A model generated the notes under the pieces. The model was not told where the DNA came from. It saw only the letters and a program-made list of their open reading frames with translations, and made no database searches. DNA of 64,000 bases from Tenebrio molitor (Eukaryota > Arthropoda > Insecta > Coleoptera > Tenebrionidae): NCBI RefSeq assembly GCF_963966145.1, contig NC_091049.1, forward strand, positions 15,314,001 to 15,378,000, written 5' to 3'. Positions 10,914 through 22,500 of this stretch are shown here, one piece after another (the stretch's first letter is position 1; every line of letters begins with the position of its first letter). The position numbers were made by a program, and so were the translations under genes.

Positions 10914-11200
10914 TATATATATGTATGGGGAAAGATACTTTTGAGGAGATTTGTAGCACGGAATGGTACTTTCGAGGAGAATTTGGGAATTTCGAGGAGC
11001 TCCTCGAAATTCCATGCAACGGAAAGGTACCTTTGAGGTATCAAGATCTCATTGGTATGTGCTGCCCACTACATGAACTAACACTGTATCGACACTGTAA
11101 TGAGTTTAACTTGGCTATTGTCCCCTAGGTGGTGAAATACATTACGAAATTATTTTCAAATTTGGACAGCTATTTCATTGCCATAAAATTGGTTTTCAAC
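10914..11200. repeat. Transition zone rich in the satellite core motif
   Basis: Within about 120 bp (10926-11045) the phrase RRTACTTTTGAGGA or a near variant occurs three times (gatacttttgaggag, ggtactttcgaggag, ggtacctttgaggta), and a dyad ttcgaggagctcctcgaa lies between them. The same motif forms the core of the satellites that follow. Confidence 0.6.
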
Positions 11201-12860
11201 CCTTATTTTAATTGACAAAATGTTTATAAATTATTATTATTATTCTTATTTTGGCATAATAAAAATCTGCCTTTAAATAAGTTCTTCCACATGATCAATC
11301 ATATCCTTCATCCCGTTTTAATCAACAATTTGTAAAACTACCTCTTTTTGTGAAATAAATCCAATGAATAATCAATATTTTTTTGCAATATTTTTCGTTA
11401 ACCCCAAGAATTTTTAGTTCTAATGTTAACAATTTTGATAAGAAGTTACCCTTCAACCTTTCTTTATGTTTGTGAAAGCAAAATACCACAAACGTTAACT
11501 GTCTAATTTCGGATAATGATCAACGGTATTTTTTTTTATTTTCACCCCCTGCGTTAACTTTCACAATTCCTAAATGTCGTAAAAGTTTTTTAAAGTGTTG
11601 TGATGATCTTAAAAACTGTCACAACACGACTAATGGCTAATCAAAAATTTTGTTTTGCTCATAACTGGCTTATTTACAAATCTGTGCCGCAACCCCCTAC
11701 ACACGAATTGGTACTTTTGAGAAACCGTAACTCCTTGAAAGTATCATTAGATACATAAACTCTATTATCAAGGGCAATTATATTTTTTTGTTGTTTTACG
11801 CTCAACCCTTTGAAAAACTACCCCCTTTTGTAAATTTGCTCCCATAATTTTTTTGTTTTTAGCATTGATTGTTCACACTAAGAATTCTTAGTTTTAATGT
11901 TAACAGTGTGACAAGAAAATACCCTCCCACCCCCTTTCAACCCACAAACTTTTTTATGTACAAAAAAGGAAAATACTACAAACCTTAACTGTCTAATTTC
12001 AGATGACGAACAAACAGTAACTTTTTTCAAGTTTCACCCTCCACTTTTTTTTTCAAAATCCAAAATCTCGTAGAAGTTTTTTAAAATGATGCGATCATCT
12101 TAAAAACTGTCACAACATTAATGGCTAATCAAAAATTTTGTTTTGCTCATAACTGGCTTATTTGCAAATCTGTGCCGCAACCCCCTACACACGAATTGGT
12201 ACTTTTGAGAAACCGTAACTCCTTGAAAGTATCATTAGATACATAAACTCTATTACCAAGGGCAATTATATTTTTTTGTTGTTTTACGCTCAACCCTTTG
12301 AAAAACTACCCCCTTTTGTAAATTTGCTCCCATAATTTTTTTGTTTTTAGCATTGATTGTTCACACTAAGAATTCTTAGTTTTAATGTTAACAGTGTGAC
12401 AAGAAAATACCCTCCCACCCCCTTTCAACCCCCAAACTTTTTTATGTACAAAAAAGGAAAATACTACAAACCTTAACTGTCTAATTTCAGATGACGAACA
12501 AACAGTAACTTTTTTTCAAGTTTCACCCTCCACTTTTTTTTTCAAAATCCAAAATCTCGTAGAAGTTTTTTAAAATGATGCAATCATCTTAAAAACTGTC
12601 ACAACATTAATGGCTAATCAAAAATTTTGTTTTCCTCATAACTGCCTTACTAATCTGTGCCGCAACCCTCTACATACGAATTGGCACTTTTGAGAAACAG
12701 AAACTCCCTGAAAGTTTCATTAGGTACATAATCTTCATTGACTGTATCTAATGATACTTTCAAGGAGTTTCTGTTCCCTTACGGGAAAGGATATTTTTTT
12801 GTCGTTTTGCGTTCAACCATTTGAAAAACTACTCCTTTTGTAAATTTTGTAAAATTAAAA
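11201..12860. repeat. Tandem repeat with ~488-bp unit, about 3.4 copies
   Basis: The landmark gtgccgcaacc recurs at 11684, 12172 and 12657 (periods 488 and 485). A more diverged unit precedes 11684. Units 11684-12171 and 12172-12656 are nearly identical. Each contains ggtacttttgagaaaccgta followed by ctccttgaaagtatc, a diverged form of the dyad in the 364-bp satellite. The last part (12720-12780) carries an inverted copy of this dyad. Confidence 0.85.
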
Positions 12861-13189
12861 ATTATTTTTGTGAAAACTGTTAAGAAAATAAAAAATGCAA
12901 GTAAAGAATTAAAATAAATTTCAATTATTGAGAGACACTTTATCCACTTTTGCAATCTTTAATCTATGTCAAGGAGACTCCAGGTCGTCTATACTTACAA
13001 AAAAGATTTGAATCAAAAACTTTGAAAAGACTTTTTAAACGAAAGGTTAGTCGACTCCATTTTCTATTTATAATTTCTAGTTTCTAATATCATTTTAGGG
13101 TCAATTTTGTCTTCAAGATTTGTTTTTTTAATAATATAAATTCATGTTTATGTAACATCATTTCGAATAGAACATAACCTTAAAAAATT

Positions 13190-14460
13190 GATATCACGTA
13201 AAGATACTTTTGAAGAACACGAATTCCCCAAAAGTACCTTTACGAGAATCGAAGGTATATTCGGAATCAGTGCTTTTTAATTCGTTTGTGATTTGGACAA
13301 TTGCAAGTATTTTTAGTACTGTTTAATAATCACTAATGAAGTAAAATCGGATGTAAAAAATATTTCGCCAAATACTAGAAGAGTCACTCGATTCCATTTC
13401 ATATTTAATATTTTTTTTAAATGGGGTTACTGCGGGATTCCTGTTGATAATAATTTAATGTCAACTTTGCCTTCAAGATAATTAGGTCTTTTTAAAAAGG
13501 CTCAGAGAGGCCGTCATACTCTGTAACATCATTTCCAGTAGAACATACCTATATAACCTCAAAATTGATATGACGTAAAGGTACTTTTGAAGAACATAAA
13601 TTCCTCAAAAGTACCTTTGCGAGAATTGAAGAATGATTCGGAATCCGGCTTTTTAATTCGTTTGTGATTGGGATAATTTCAAGTATTTTTCTTTTCACTA
13701 ATCAATTAACATCCGTTGTAAAAAACATTTCCCAAATACTAGAGGGTCACCCGATTCCCTGTCATATTTAATATTTTTAAGAATGGGGTTGCAGCGGCAT
13801 TCCTGTTGATAATAATTTAATGTCAACTTGGTATTCAAAATAATTAGGTCTTTATAAAAAACTCAGAGAGGCGGACATACCTACTCTGTAACATCATTTC
13901 CAGTAGAACATACTTATATAACCTCAAAATGGACACCACGTAAAGGTACTTTTGAAAAACACGAATTCCCCAAAAGTACCTTTGCGAGAATTGAAGAATG
14001 ATTCGGAATCCGGCTTTTTTGTTCGTTTGTGATTACGATAAAATTGATATCACGTAAAGGTACTTTTGAAGAACGTAAGTTCCCCAAAAGTACCTTTGCG
14101 AGAATTGAAGAATGATTCGGAATCCAGCTTATTTATTCGTTTGTGATTGGGATAACTTCAAGCATTTTTAGTGTTTTTTATCACTAATCAAGTAATATCA
14201 GTTGTAAAAAATTATCGCCAAATACTAGAGGGGTCACCCGATTCCCTTTCATATTTAACACTTGTAAGAATGAGATTGCAGCGGGATTCCTGTTGATAGT
14301 AATTTAATGTCAACTTTGTCTTCAAGATAATTAGGTATTTTTAAAAAGGATCAAAAAGGCCAGCACAGTCTGTAACATCATTTCCAATTGAACATACTCC
14401 TAAAACGCATATCACGTGAAGGTACTTTTGAGGAACACGAATTCCCCAAAAGTACCTTGC
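13190..14460. repeat. Diverged ~364-bp satellite monomers
   Basis: The core dyad (ggtacttttga ... caaaagtacct) is present at about 13201, 13577, 13946, 14058 and 14420. Spacing is near 370 bp apart from one 112-bp interval caused by an internal partial duplication (13946 to 14058). Flanking phrases shared with the main array include ataattaggtcttttt, gtaacatcatttcca and gattcggaatccggctt. Confidence 0.85.
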
Positions 14461-15300
14461 GAGCCATTGCAAGGACGGCGATGTTGAACACCCGATCGGT
14501 GCTTGACCCTGGTTTCGAGAGAATGAACTATTTATAGATTTAGAATCGAAATTTAATGTAGCCTATGTTTAAAATGTGGGGCCTAATTAGGTGTTGTAAG
14601 GAGGAGTAAGTCGGGCAAGATTTTTAGGAACGATCTTGTACTCAGACGAAATAAATGTTAATTTTTTAGGTTTTGAGCAGTATTTCTTACAAGCAGTTGA
14701 TTGTTTACTGAAAATAAAATTTGCATTTTGTTTTATTTAAATAATAACAATTAAAACGTATCGGTGTGTTATTTTATACAGGGTGTTATTTTTATTTTAT
14801 TTTTTTATTAAAAAGTCTCGGTGTTATTTTATATAATGTACAGTAAGAACCCCTGGACTCCTTTCGATGTAAAGTGCACCCATAAACCGTGGATTAAATT
14901 CGATAAAATGCAAACAAACAATTTGTAAAAAAAATCATCTTCGGACAGATCAATTTCTATTTTCACGTGATGAACAATGACTGAGAGCCCGATTTCAAGT
15001 CAGGGTGTCAAATAGGTGGTGCAGCGCAAATGTGTAGCTATCTTTGTCGTACACATTAATTACTAATATGCGTCATCTTTCTCAAATTTGCAATTTTGTG
15101 CCGTTACCATGACAATACAAGTTGCAAGTCAACTTGAAATCGACCTCTTAGTCTGTTGGCAATGAAACAGTTGAAAAGTACTGGTGGTTTTTTGTCTCGT
15201 AATTGGCACTGACCGGATTTTTTAACTTGAGATGACATTAAATAGATTTTTGGTTATGCCGGTTATGTTTATGCTATTCCAATCAGATTCCCTTTCATTC
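14461..15300. repeat. Non-satellite insert, copy 1
   Basis: Begins gccattgcaaggacggcgat and interrupts the satellite. A second copy occurs at about 18891-19570 in the same orientation. It includes the phrase cacccataaaccgtggatt, also seen near 17177. No coding region was recognised. Confidence 0.75.
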
Positions 15301-15815
15301 ATTCATTTTTAAGAATGGGGCTGTAGCGGGATTAATTTTGATAATAATTTAATGTCAACTTTGTCTTCAAGATAATTAGGTCTTTTTAAAAAGGCTCACA
15401 AAGGGCAACATACTATGTAACATCATTTCCAATAGAACATAACCTCAAATTTGATATCACGTAAAGGTACTTTTGAAGAACACGAATTCCCCAAAAGTAC
15501 CTTTGCGAGAACTGAAGAATGATTTATTTGTTTGTGATTGGGATAATTTCAAGGGATTTTTAGTATTTTTTAATCACTAATCAAGTAGGATCGGTTGTAA
15601 GCAATACTTCGTCAAATACTAGAGAGGTTGAAGCGGGATTCCTGTTGATAATAATTTAATGTCAACTTTGTCTTCAAGATAATTAGGTCTTTATAAAAAG
15701 GTTCAGAAAGGCCAACATACTCTGTAACATCATTTCCAATAGAACATAACCTTAAAATTGATATCTCGTAAAGGTACTTTTGAAGAATACGAATTCCCCA
15801 AAAGTACCTTTGCGG
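15301..15815. repeat. Satellite monomers between inserts
   Basis: Two core dyads, at about 15466 and 15772, with the usual flanks, one monomer shortened to ~305 bp. The array stops abruptly at 15812 against a retroelement fragment. Confidence 0.8.
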
Positions 15816-15819
15816 ATTC

Positions 15820-16033
15820 CGATGACATTAATGAAATCGATGGCTTCTTTGCACCAAGGGTCTAAGGTTTCAAAGGCTAAACCTTTAAATACATAATTTG
15901 ATGAAATAATTGAACTATATTTGCTATGTTTGCGTTTGCAAACTTCAGAAGTTTTCAAAACGTAACTATCTGCAAGTGTATCTACAACAGTAACGTCCCA
16001 AACCTTTAATCCCATCTGGGCGTTTTCCGTCAT
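15820..16033 (-). pseudogene. Fragment of a retroelement pol-associated region
   Basis: The minus-strand frame reads LKVWDVTVVDTLADSYVL and, further on, ALAFETLDPW-type residues followed by EAIDFINVIG. From memory this pattern occurs downstream of reverse transcriptase domains in many invertebrate retroelement proteins. Only about 70 codons remain; the 3' side ends in satellite sequence (15752-15815). Dead fragment; the exact clade is unknown. Confidence 0.6.
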
Positions 16034-16325
16034 CCCGAGACAGTCCGTTTGGTTCTAAAGTTGAATTAACATGAATAGAAGTCAAAGCCCGGTTGATAAT
16101 AGAATTAATTTCAGTGTGTCAGGAAAATCTACCACTGCTTTTTGAACAACTTAGACCGTGGATGCCAATTTAGTCAACTTTCGTGCATTTGCAAATATGA
16201 GGTGTACAAAGATTACAACCCAATATTAAACGAATACAAACTTGGAAGGAAGTGTTATCTAAAAGAGTACCAATATTAGGAGAAGGTATTGCATGTAACC
16301 AAGATTTTCGGCATTGCAAAGCCTA
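16034..16325. other. Unassigned sequence
   Basis: May include further decayed retroelement sequence on the minus strand, but no continuous frame was recognised. Confidence 0.3.
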
Positions 16326-16457
16326 AAGGCGGCCTTACACCAAGGCAACAATTGGCAACATGTTGCCCGCAACATTTTTTAATAATCACCGGCAAGATTA
16401 ATAGAAAATGTTGCAGGCAACATGTTGCCAATTGTTGCCTTGGTGTAAGGCCGCCTT
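16326..16457. mobile_element. 132-bp near-palindromic MITE
   Basis: Arms of about 42 bp, AAGGCGGCCTTACACC continuing through aaggcaacaattggcaac, are inverted at the two ends. TA flanks both sides (16324-16325 and 16458-16459). A decayed half copy is at 2645-2700. Confidence 0.85.
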
Positions 16458-17100
16458 TATAACGAGCCAAGTCTCTAGGTGATTTAAAGTTTAAGTCATT
16501 GGCAATTATTCGTTTGGTATTGATATTATCCCAATTCTTCTGAAATTGTGGAATTGTTGGTCTTTCGTTCTCAATTAATTATTAATTCATTATTATAAGA
16601 AGTATTACTAGTTGTATAATTAACCCGGACAAGATTGTGTTTTAATGTGTTTGGATTAATTTATTTATTTTTAATTAAATTAATTCGACAAAAATATTAG
16701 TGCATAGAATTGGCTCTTCAAGTAATATTAAGATCGTGTTTTCTGTTTATCTTAAAAACGTAATCTTCATTCCAGGCCTGATAAGTACATATTGTATAGC
16801 CGGCGTCATTAAATCAAACGATCAGTTTTCGCCGAAGTTGTAAAACTTTCCCGCGCGATTTTTTTGTTTCGCTGTGGGAACGCTTGAAATGGAGCCTTTC
16901 CCGATGTTTACGCTATTCTTACCACTCCCGTTGATGTAGCATTTTTGATTTATTTTTGTACTACGCTTATAAACTGTTTAATTGGAGATGACATGAACAA
17001 AATGAAAAGTATTTTAGGACTTCCACCGCACACGTTCCACACCCCATCCCCCGTCAATTTATAAAATATTAAATTTTACATAAAATTATATTTTCGAAAT
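16458..17100. other. AT-rich noncoding sequence
   Basis: Nothing recognised on either strand. Confidence 0.4.
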
Positions 17101-17270
17101 TTGTTGCGCAACCCCTAGATACAGATTGGTACTGTTGAGAAACAAGAACTCCTTGAAAGTATCGTTGGATGTATAGTGCGCCCATAAAAGGTGGATTAAT
17201 TTCGAAAAAATGCAAACAAACAATTTTTGAAAAACAATCTTCGGACAGATCAAATTCTATTTTCTAGAAG
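17101..17270. repeat. Isolated copy of the satellite-associated module
   Basis: Contains ggtactgttgagaaacaag, ctccttgaaagtatc and gcccataaaaggtggatt, followed by atcttcggacagatca. The same order occurs near 14880-14960 and 19240-19380, so this is a third dispersed copy of one module. Confidence 0.65.
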
Positions 17271-17414
17271 ACATATTTTAATGAGAAAGTTGACCTTAAA
17301 ATGTCATTAGGAAGCAATTGGCAACCCTCATTTTAAAGAATTTAAATAGCAAATGGGAGCCAATAGCTGTTACAAAAAACATGCATTCTCTTATAATTAA
17401 CCATTGAATAGTAT

Positions 17415-17515
17415 ATTGTATATCAAGAGTTGAAAATGAAAGATTTCACACGAGTTTGCAGAATTGAGCCACAAGCCGTAGGCGCGTGGCTTAAGCAAAC
17501 GAGTGTGAAATCGAA
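17415..17515. repeat. Short inverted repeat
   Basis: The arms gttgaaaatgaaagatttcac and gtgaaatcgaattttcaac face each other across about 60 bp, with a second inner pair acgagtttgc/gcaaacgagt. Probably a MITE remnant. Confidence 0.5.
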
Positions 17516-17537
17516 TTTTCAACACGTGGTATACACG

Positions 17538-17846
17538 ATATTTTTCCGACGACCACAAAAAAAAAACGCTAATATTAGGCATCCCTTCAAACTTCAAATA
17601 TCATTCGACAGAGCTGCGGACAAAATAATTATGCCGTTGCGGGGAGATAGACATCGTTAATCATCGGCCCGTGTACAATATAAAAACACACAGCTGTCGG
17701 CCAATCAGATTTCTCAAATTTTTCATTGTACACGGTTAGGCTGTTCGTTCGTGTTCGTGTTGAAATCGTTTGCAATTTTAAATTTTCACTAAGGAGAAAC
17801 CGTGTGAAGTGTGTCATATTTCACAGTGGTCGTCTGAAAAGGATAT
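17538..17846. mobile_element. Possible small TIR element
   Basis: Ends atatttttccgacgaccac and, inverted, gtggtcgtctgaaaaggatat. No target-site duplication was resolved. Confidence 0.4.
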
Positions 17847-17859
17847 TTTAAATTAGGGG

Positions 17860-18660
17860 TCACCCGATTTTCTTTCATATTTAATAATTTTAAGATTGGG
17901 TTTCAGCGAAATTCTTGTTGACAATAATTTTATGTTAACTTTGTCTTCGTGAACGCGGTACTTCCAGAATTTTATTGAATATTTCCGTAAAATGATTAAA
18001 ATATCCGGAACTGCAGCATCCTATGTATTCAATTACTGAATTAACGGATTTCACTTTGACAATTTACGAACTTGAAAAATTGCAAATCCGGAAGTGTAGC
18101 GTTCGAGGATAAAGAAAAAAAAAAGTATTGTCTGTCATCCACACAATGAAAAAAAAAAAAAAAAAAAAAAGTCGCCTGCACCGAAGAGATGTTGTACATG
18201 CTAATTACAATATATTAGGCTTTTTTTAGAAAGCTCAGAAATGCCAGCATTCTCTGTAACATCATTTCCAATAGAACATAACCTTAAAAGTGATATCACG
18301 TAAAGGTACTTTTGAAGAACACGAATTCCCCAAAAGTACCTTTGCGGGAATTGAAGAATGATCCGGAATCCGGCTTTTTATTCGTTTCTGATTGGGATAA
18401 TTTCAAAGAATTTTGTTTATTTTTTAATCACCAATCAAGTAAAATCGGTTGAAAAAAATATTTCCCCAAATACTAGAAGGGCCACCCGATTCCGTTTCAC
18501 ATTTAACATTTTATAGAATGGGGTTGCAGCGGGATTACTGTTGATAACAATTTAATGTCAACTTTGTCTTCAAAATAATTAAGTCTTTTTAAAATGGCTC
18601 AGAAAGGCCAGCCTAGTCTGTAACATCATTTCCAGTAGAACATACCTATATAACCTCAAG
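17860..18660. repeat. Satellite monomers, diverged, with a poly(A) interruption
   Basis: Satellite flanks (ggggtcacccgattttc, ttgtcttc) begin near 17858, are interrupted by unrelated sequence with an ~22-nt A run near 18150-18171, then resume with a core dyad at 18303. Confidence 0.7.
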
Positions 18661-18890
18661 AATTGTAAAACTGATACTTGGCTTCCGGCTTAATGTGAGT
18701 CATAAGCAAAAAAAATCAGTTGTTTGCAAACATTTTTTTAATAGAGAATGAAATTCAGGTTTAAGGCAAAAATGATTGAGGGAAAATTGATTGTATTTTG
18801 CATTAACATAATGTGGAGGAATATTAAACAAACACGCTGTATATTTTAGCTGTAGTAATTTGTAAATAACCATAATATTTTTTATTGCAA

Positions 18891-19570
18891 GCCATTGCAA
18901 GGACGGCGATGTTGAACACCTGATCGGTGCTTGATCCTGATTTCCAGAGAATGAACTATTTATAGATTTAGAATCGAAATGTAATGTATCCTTTGTTTAA
19001 AATATGGGGCCTAATTAGGTGTTGTAAGAAGGAGTAAGTCGTGCAAGATTTTTAGGAACGATCTTGTACTTTGATGAAATAAATGTTAATTTTTTAGGTT
19101 TTGAGAAGTATTTCTAACAAGCAGTTGATTGTTTACTGAAAATAAAATATGCATTTTGTTTTATTTAAATAATAATAATTAAAACGTATCGGTGTGTTAT
19201 TGTATATAATGTAGAGTAAGGTGTTGAAATGCACATTCAGACTGGTACTGTTGAGAAAAAAGAACCCCTGGACTCCTTTGGACGTAAACTGCACCCATTA
19301 ACCGTGGATTAAATTTCATAAATTGTAAACAAACAATTTGTGAAAAAAATTTTATTTTCAGACACATCAATTTCTATTTTCACGTGATGAACAATGACAG
19401 AGTCTGTTGGCAATAAAACAATTGAAAAGCACTTGTGGTTTTTTGTCTCGTAATTGGCAATGACCGAATTTTTTAACTTGAGATGACATCAAAAAGATTT
19501 TTTGGTTATGTCGGTTATGTTTATGCTATTCCAATCAGATTCCCATTCGTTCATTCATTTTTAAGAATGG
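18891..19570. repeat. Non-satellite insert, copy 2
   Basis: Repeats copy 1 (14461-15300) from gccattgcaaggacggcgat onward, including the 45-bp stretch around ggttttgagaagtatttct and the module cacccattaaccgtggatt. It lacks an internal portion present in copy 1. Confidence 0.75.
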
Positions 19571-22500
19571 GGCTACAGCGGGATTCATGCTGATAATAAT
19601 TTATTGTCAACTATGTCTTCAAGATAATTAGGTTTTTATAAAAAGGGTCAGAAAGGGCAACATACTCTGTAACATCATTTCCAATACAACATAACCTCAA
19701 ATTTGATATCACGTAAAGGTACATTCGAAGAACACGAATTCCCCAAAAGTACCTTTGCGAGAACTGAAGAATGGTTTATCCGTTTGTGATTGCGATAATT
19801 TCAAGGAATTTTGAGTATTTTTTAATCACCAATCAAGTAAAATCGGTTGTAAAAATATTTCGCCAAATACTAGAGGGGTCACCCGATTCCGTTTCATATT
19901 TTACATTTTTACGAATGGGGTTGCAGCGGGATTCCTATTGATAATAATTTAATGACAAACTTGTCTTCAAAATAATTAGGTCTTTTTAAAAAGGCTCAGA
20001 ACAGCCAGCATTGTCTTTAACATCATTTTAAATAGAACATAACCTTAAAATTGATATCACGTAAAGGTACTTTTGAGGAACACGAATTCCCTAAAAGTAC
20101 CTTTGTGTGAATTGAAGAATGATTCGGAATCCGGCTTGTTTATTCGTTTGCGACTGGGATAATTTTAAGGGATTTTGAGTATTTTTTAAACACCAATCAA
20201 GTAAAATCGGTTATAAAAATATTTCGCCACATACTAGAGGGGTAACTCGATTCCGTTTCATATTTTACATTTTTACGAATGGGGTTGCAGCGGGATTCCT
20301 ATTGTCATTTAATGACAACTTTGTCTACAAAATAATTAGGTCTTTTTAAAAAGGCTCAGAAAGGGCAGCATTGTCTGTAACATCATTTCCAATAGAACAT
20401 AACCTTAAAATTAATATCACGTAAAGGTACTTTTGAGGAACACGAATTCCCCAAAAGTACCTTTGCGGGAATTGAAAAATGATTCGGAATCCGGCTTCTT
20501 TATTCGTTTGTGATTGGGACAATTTCAAGGAATTTTGAGTATTTTTTAATCATCAATCAAGAAAAATGGGTTGTAAAAATATTTCGCCAAATACTAGTGG
20601 GGTCACCCGATTCCGTTTCATATTTTACATTTTTAGGAGTGGGGTTGCAGCAGGATTCCTGTTGATAACAATTCAATGTTAACTTTGACTTCAAAATAAT
20701 TAGGTCTTTTTAAAAAGGTTCAGAAAGGCCAGCATAGTCTGTAACATCATTTCCAATTGAACATACTCCTAAAACGCATATCACGTAAAGGTACTTTTGA
20801 GGAACACAAATTCCCCAAAAGTACCTTTGCGGGAATTGGAGAATGATTCGGAATCCGGCTTTTTTATTTATTTGTGTTTGGGATAATTTCAAGGAATTTT
20901 GAGTATTTTTTAATCACAAATCAAGTAAAATCGGTTATAAAAATATTTCGCCAAATACTAGAGGGGTCACCCAATTCCGTTTCATATTTTACATTTTTAC
21001 GAATGAGGTTGCAGTGGGATTCCTATTGATAATAATTTAATGACAAACTTGTCTGCAAAATAATTAGGTCTTTTTAAAAAGGCTCAGAAAGGGCAGCATT
21101 GTCTGTAACATCATTTCCAATAGAACATAACCTTAAAATTAATATCACGTAAAGGTACTTTTGAGGAACACGAATTCCCCAAAAGTACCTTTGCGGGAAT
21201 TGAAAAATGATTCGGAATCCGGCTTCCTTATTCGTTTGTGATTGGGAGAATTTCAAGGAATTTTGAGTATTTTTTAATCATCAATCAAGAAAAATGGGTT
21301 GTAAAAATATTTCGCCAAATACTAGTGGGGTCATCCGATTCCGTTTCATATTTTACATTTTTACGAGTGGGGTTGCAGCGGGATTCCTATTGGTAATAAT
21401 TTAATGACAAATTTGTCTTCAAAATATTTAGGTCTTTTTAAAAAGGCTCAGAAGGGCCAGGATAATCTGTAACATCATTTCCAATTGAACATACTCCTAA
21501 AACGCATATCACGTAAAGGTACTTTTGAGGAACACAAATTCCCCAAAAGTACCTTTGCGGGAATTGGAGAATGATTCGGAATCCGGCTTTTTTATTTATT
21601 TGTGTTTGGGATAATTTCAAGGAATTTTAAGTATTTTTTAATCACCAATCAAGTAAAATCGGTTGTAAAAATATTTCGCCAAATACTAGAGGGGTCACCC
21701 GATTCCGCTCATATTTTACATTTTTAAGAGTGGGGTTGCAGCAGGATTCCTGTTGATAACAATTCAATGTTAACTTTGACTTCAAAATAATTAGGTCTTT
21801 TTAAAAAGGCTCAGAAGGGCCAGGATAATCTGTAACATCATTTCCAATTGAACATACTCCTAAAACGCATATCACGTAAAGGTACTTTTGAGGAACACGA
21901 ATTCCCCAAAAGTACCTTTGCGGGAATTGGAGAATGATTCGGAATCCGGCTTTTTTATTTATTTGTGTTTGGGATAATTTCAAGGAATTTTGAGTATTTT
22001 TTAATCACCAATCAAGTAAAATCGGTTGTAAAAATATTTCGCCAAATACTAGAGGGGTCACCCGATTCCGTCTCATATTTTACATTTTTAAGAGTGGGGT
22101 TGCAGCAGGATTCCTGTTGATAACAATTCAATGTTAACTTTGACTTCAAAATAATTAGGTCTTTTTAAAAAGGCTCAGAAGGGCCAGGATAATCTGTAAC
22201 ATCATTTCCAATTGAACATACTCCTAAAACGCATATCACGTAAAGGTACTTTTGAGGAACACGAATTCCCCAAAAGTACCTTTGCGGGAATTGGAGAATG
22301 ATTCGGAATCCGGCTTTTTTATTTATTTGTGTTTGGGATAATTTCAAGGAATTTTGAGTATTTTTTAATCACCAATCAAGTAAAATCGGTTGTAAAAATA
22401 TTTCGCTAAATACTAGAGGGGTCACCCGATTCCGCTCATATTTTACATTTTTAAGAGTGGGGTTGCAGCAGGATTCCTGTTGATAACAATTCAATGTTAA

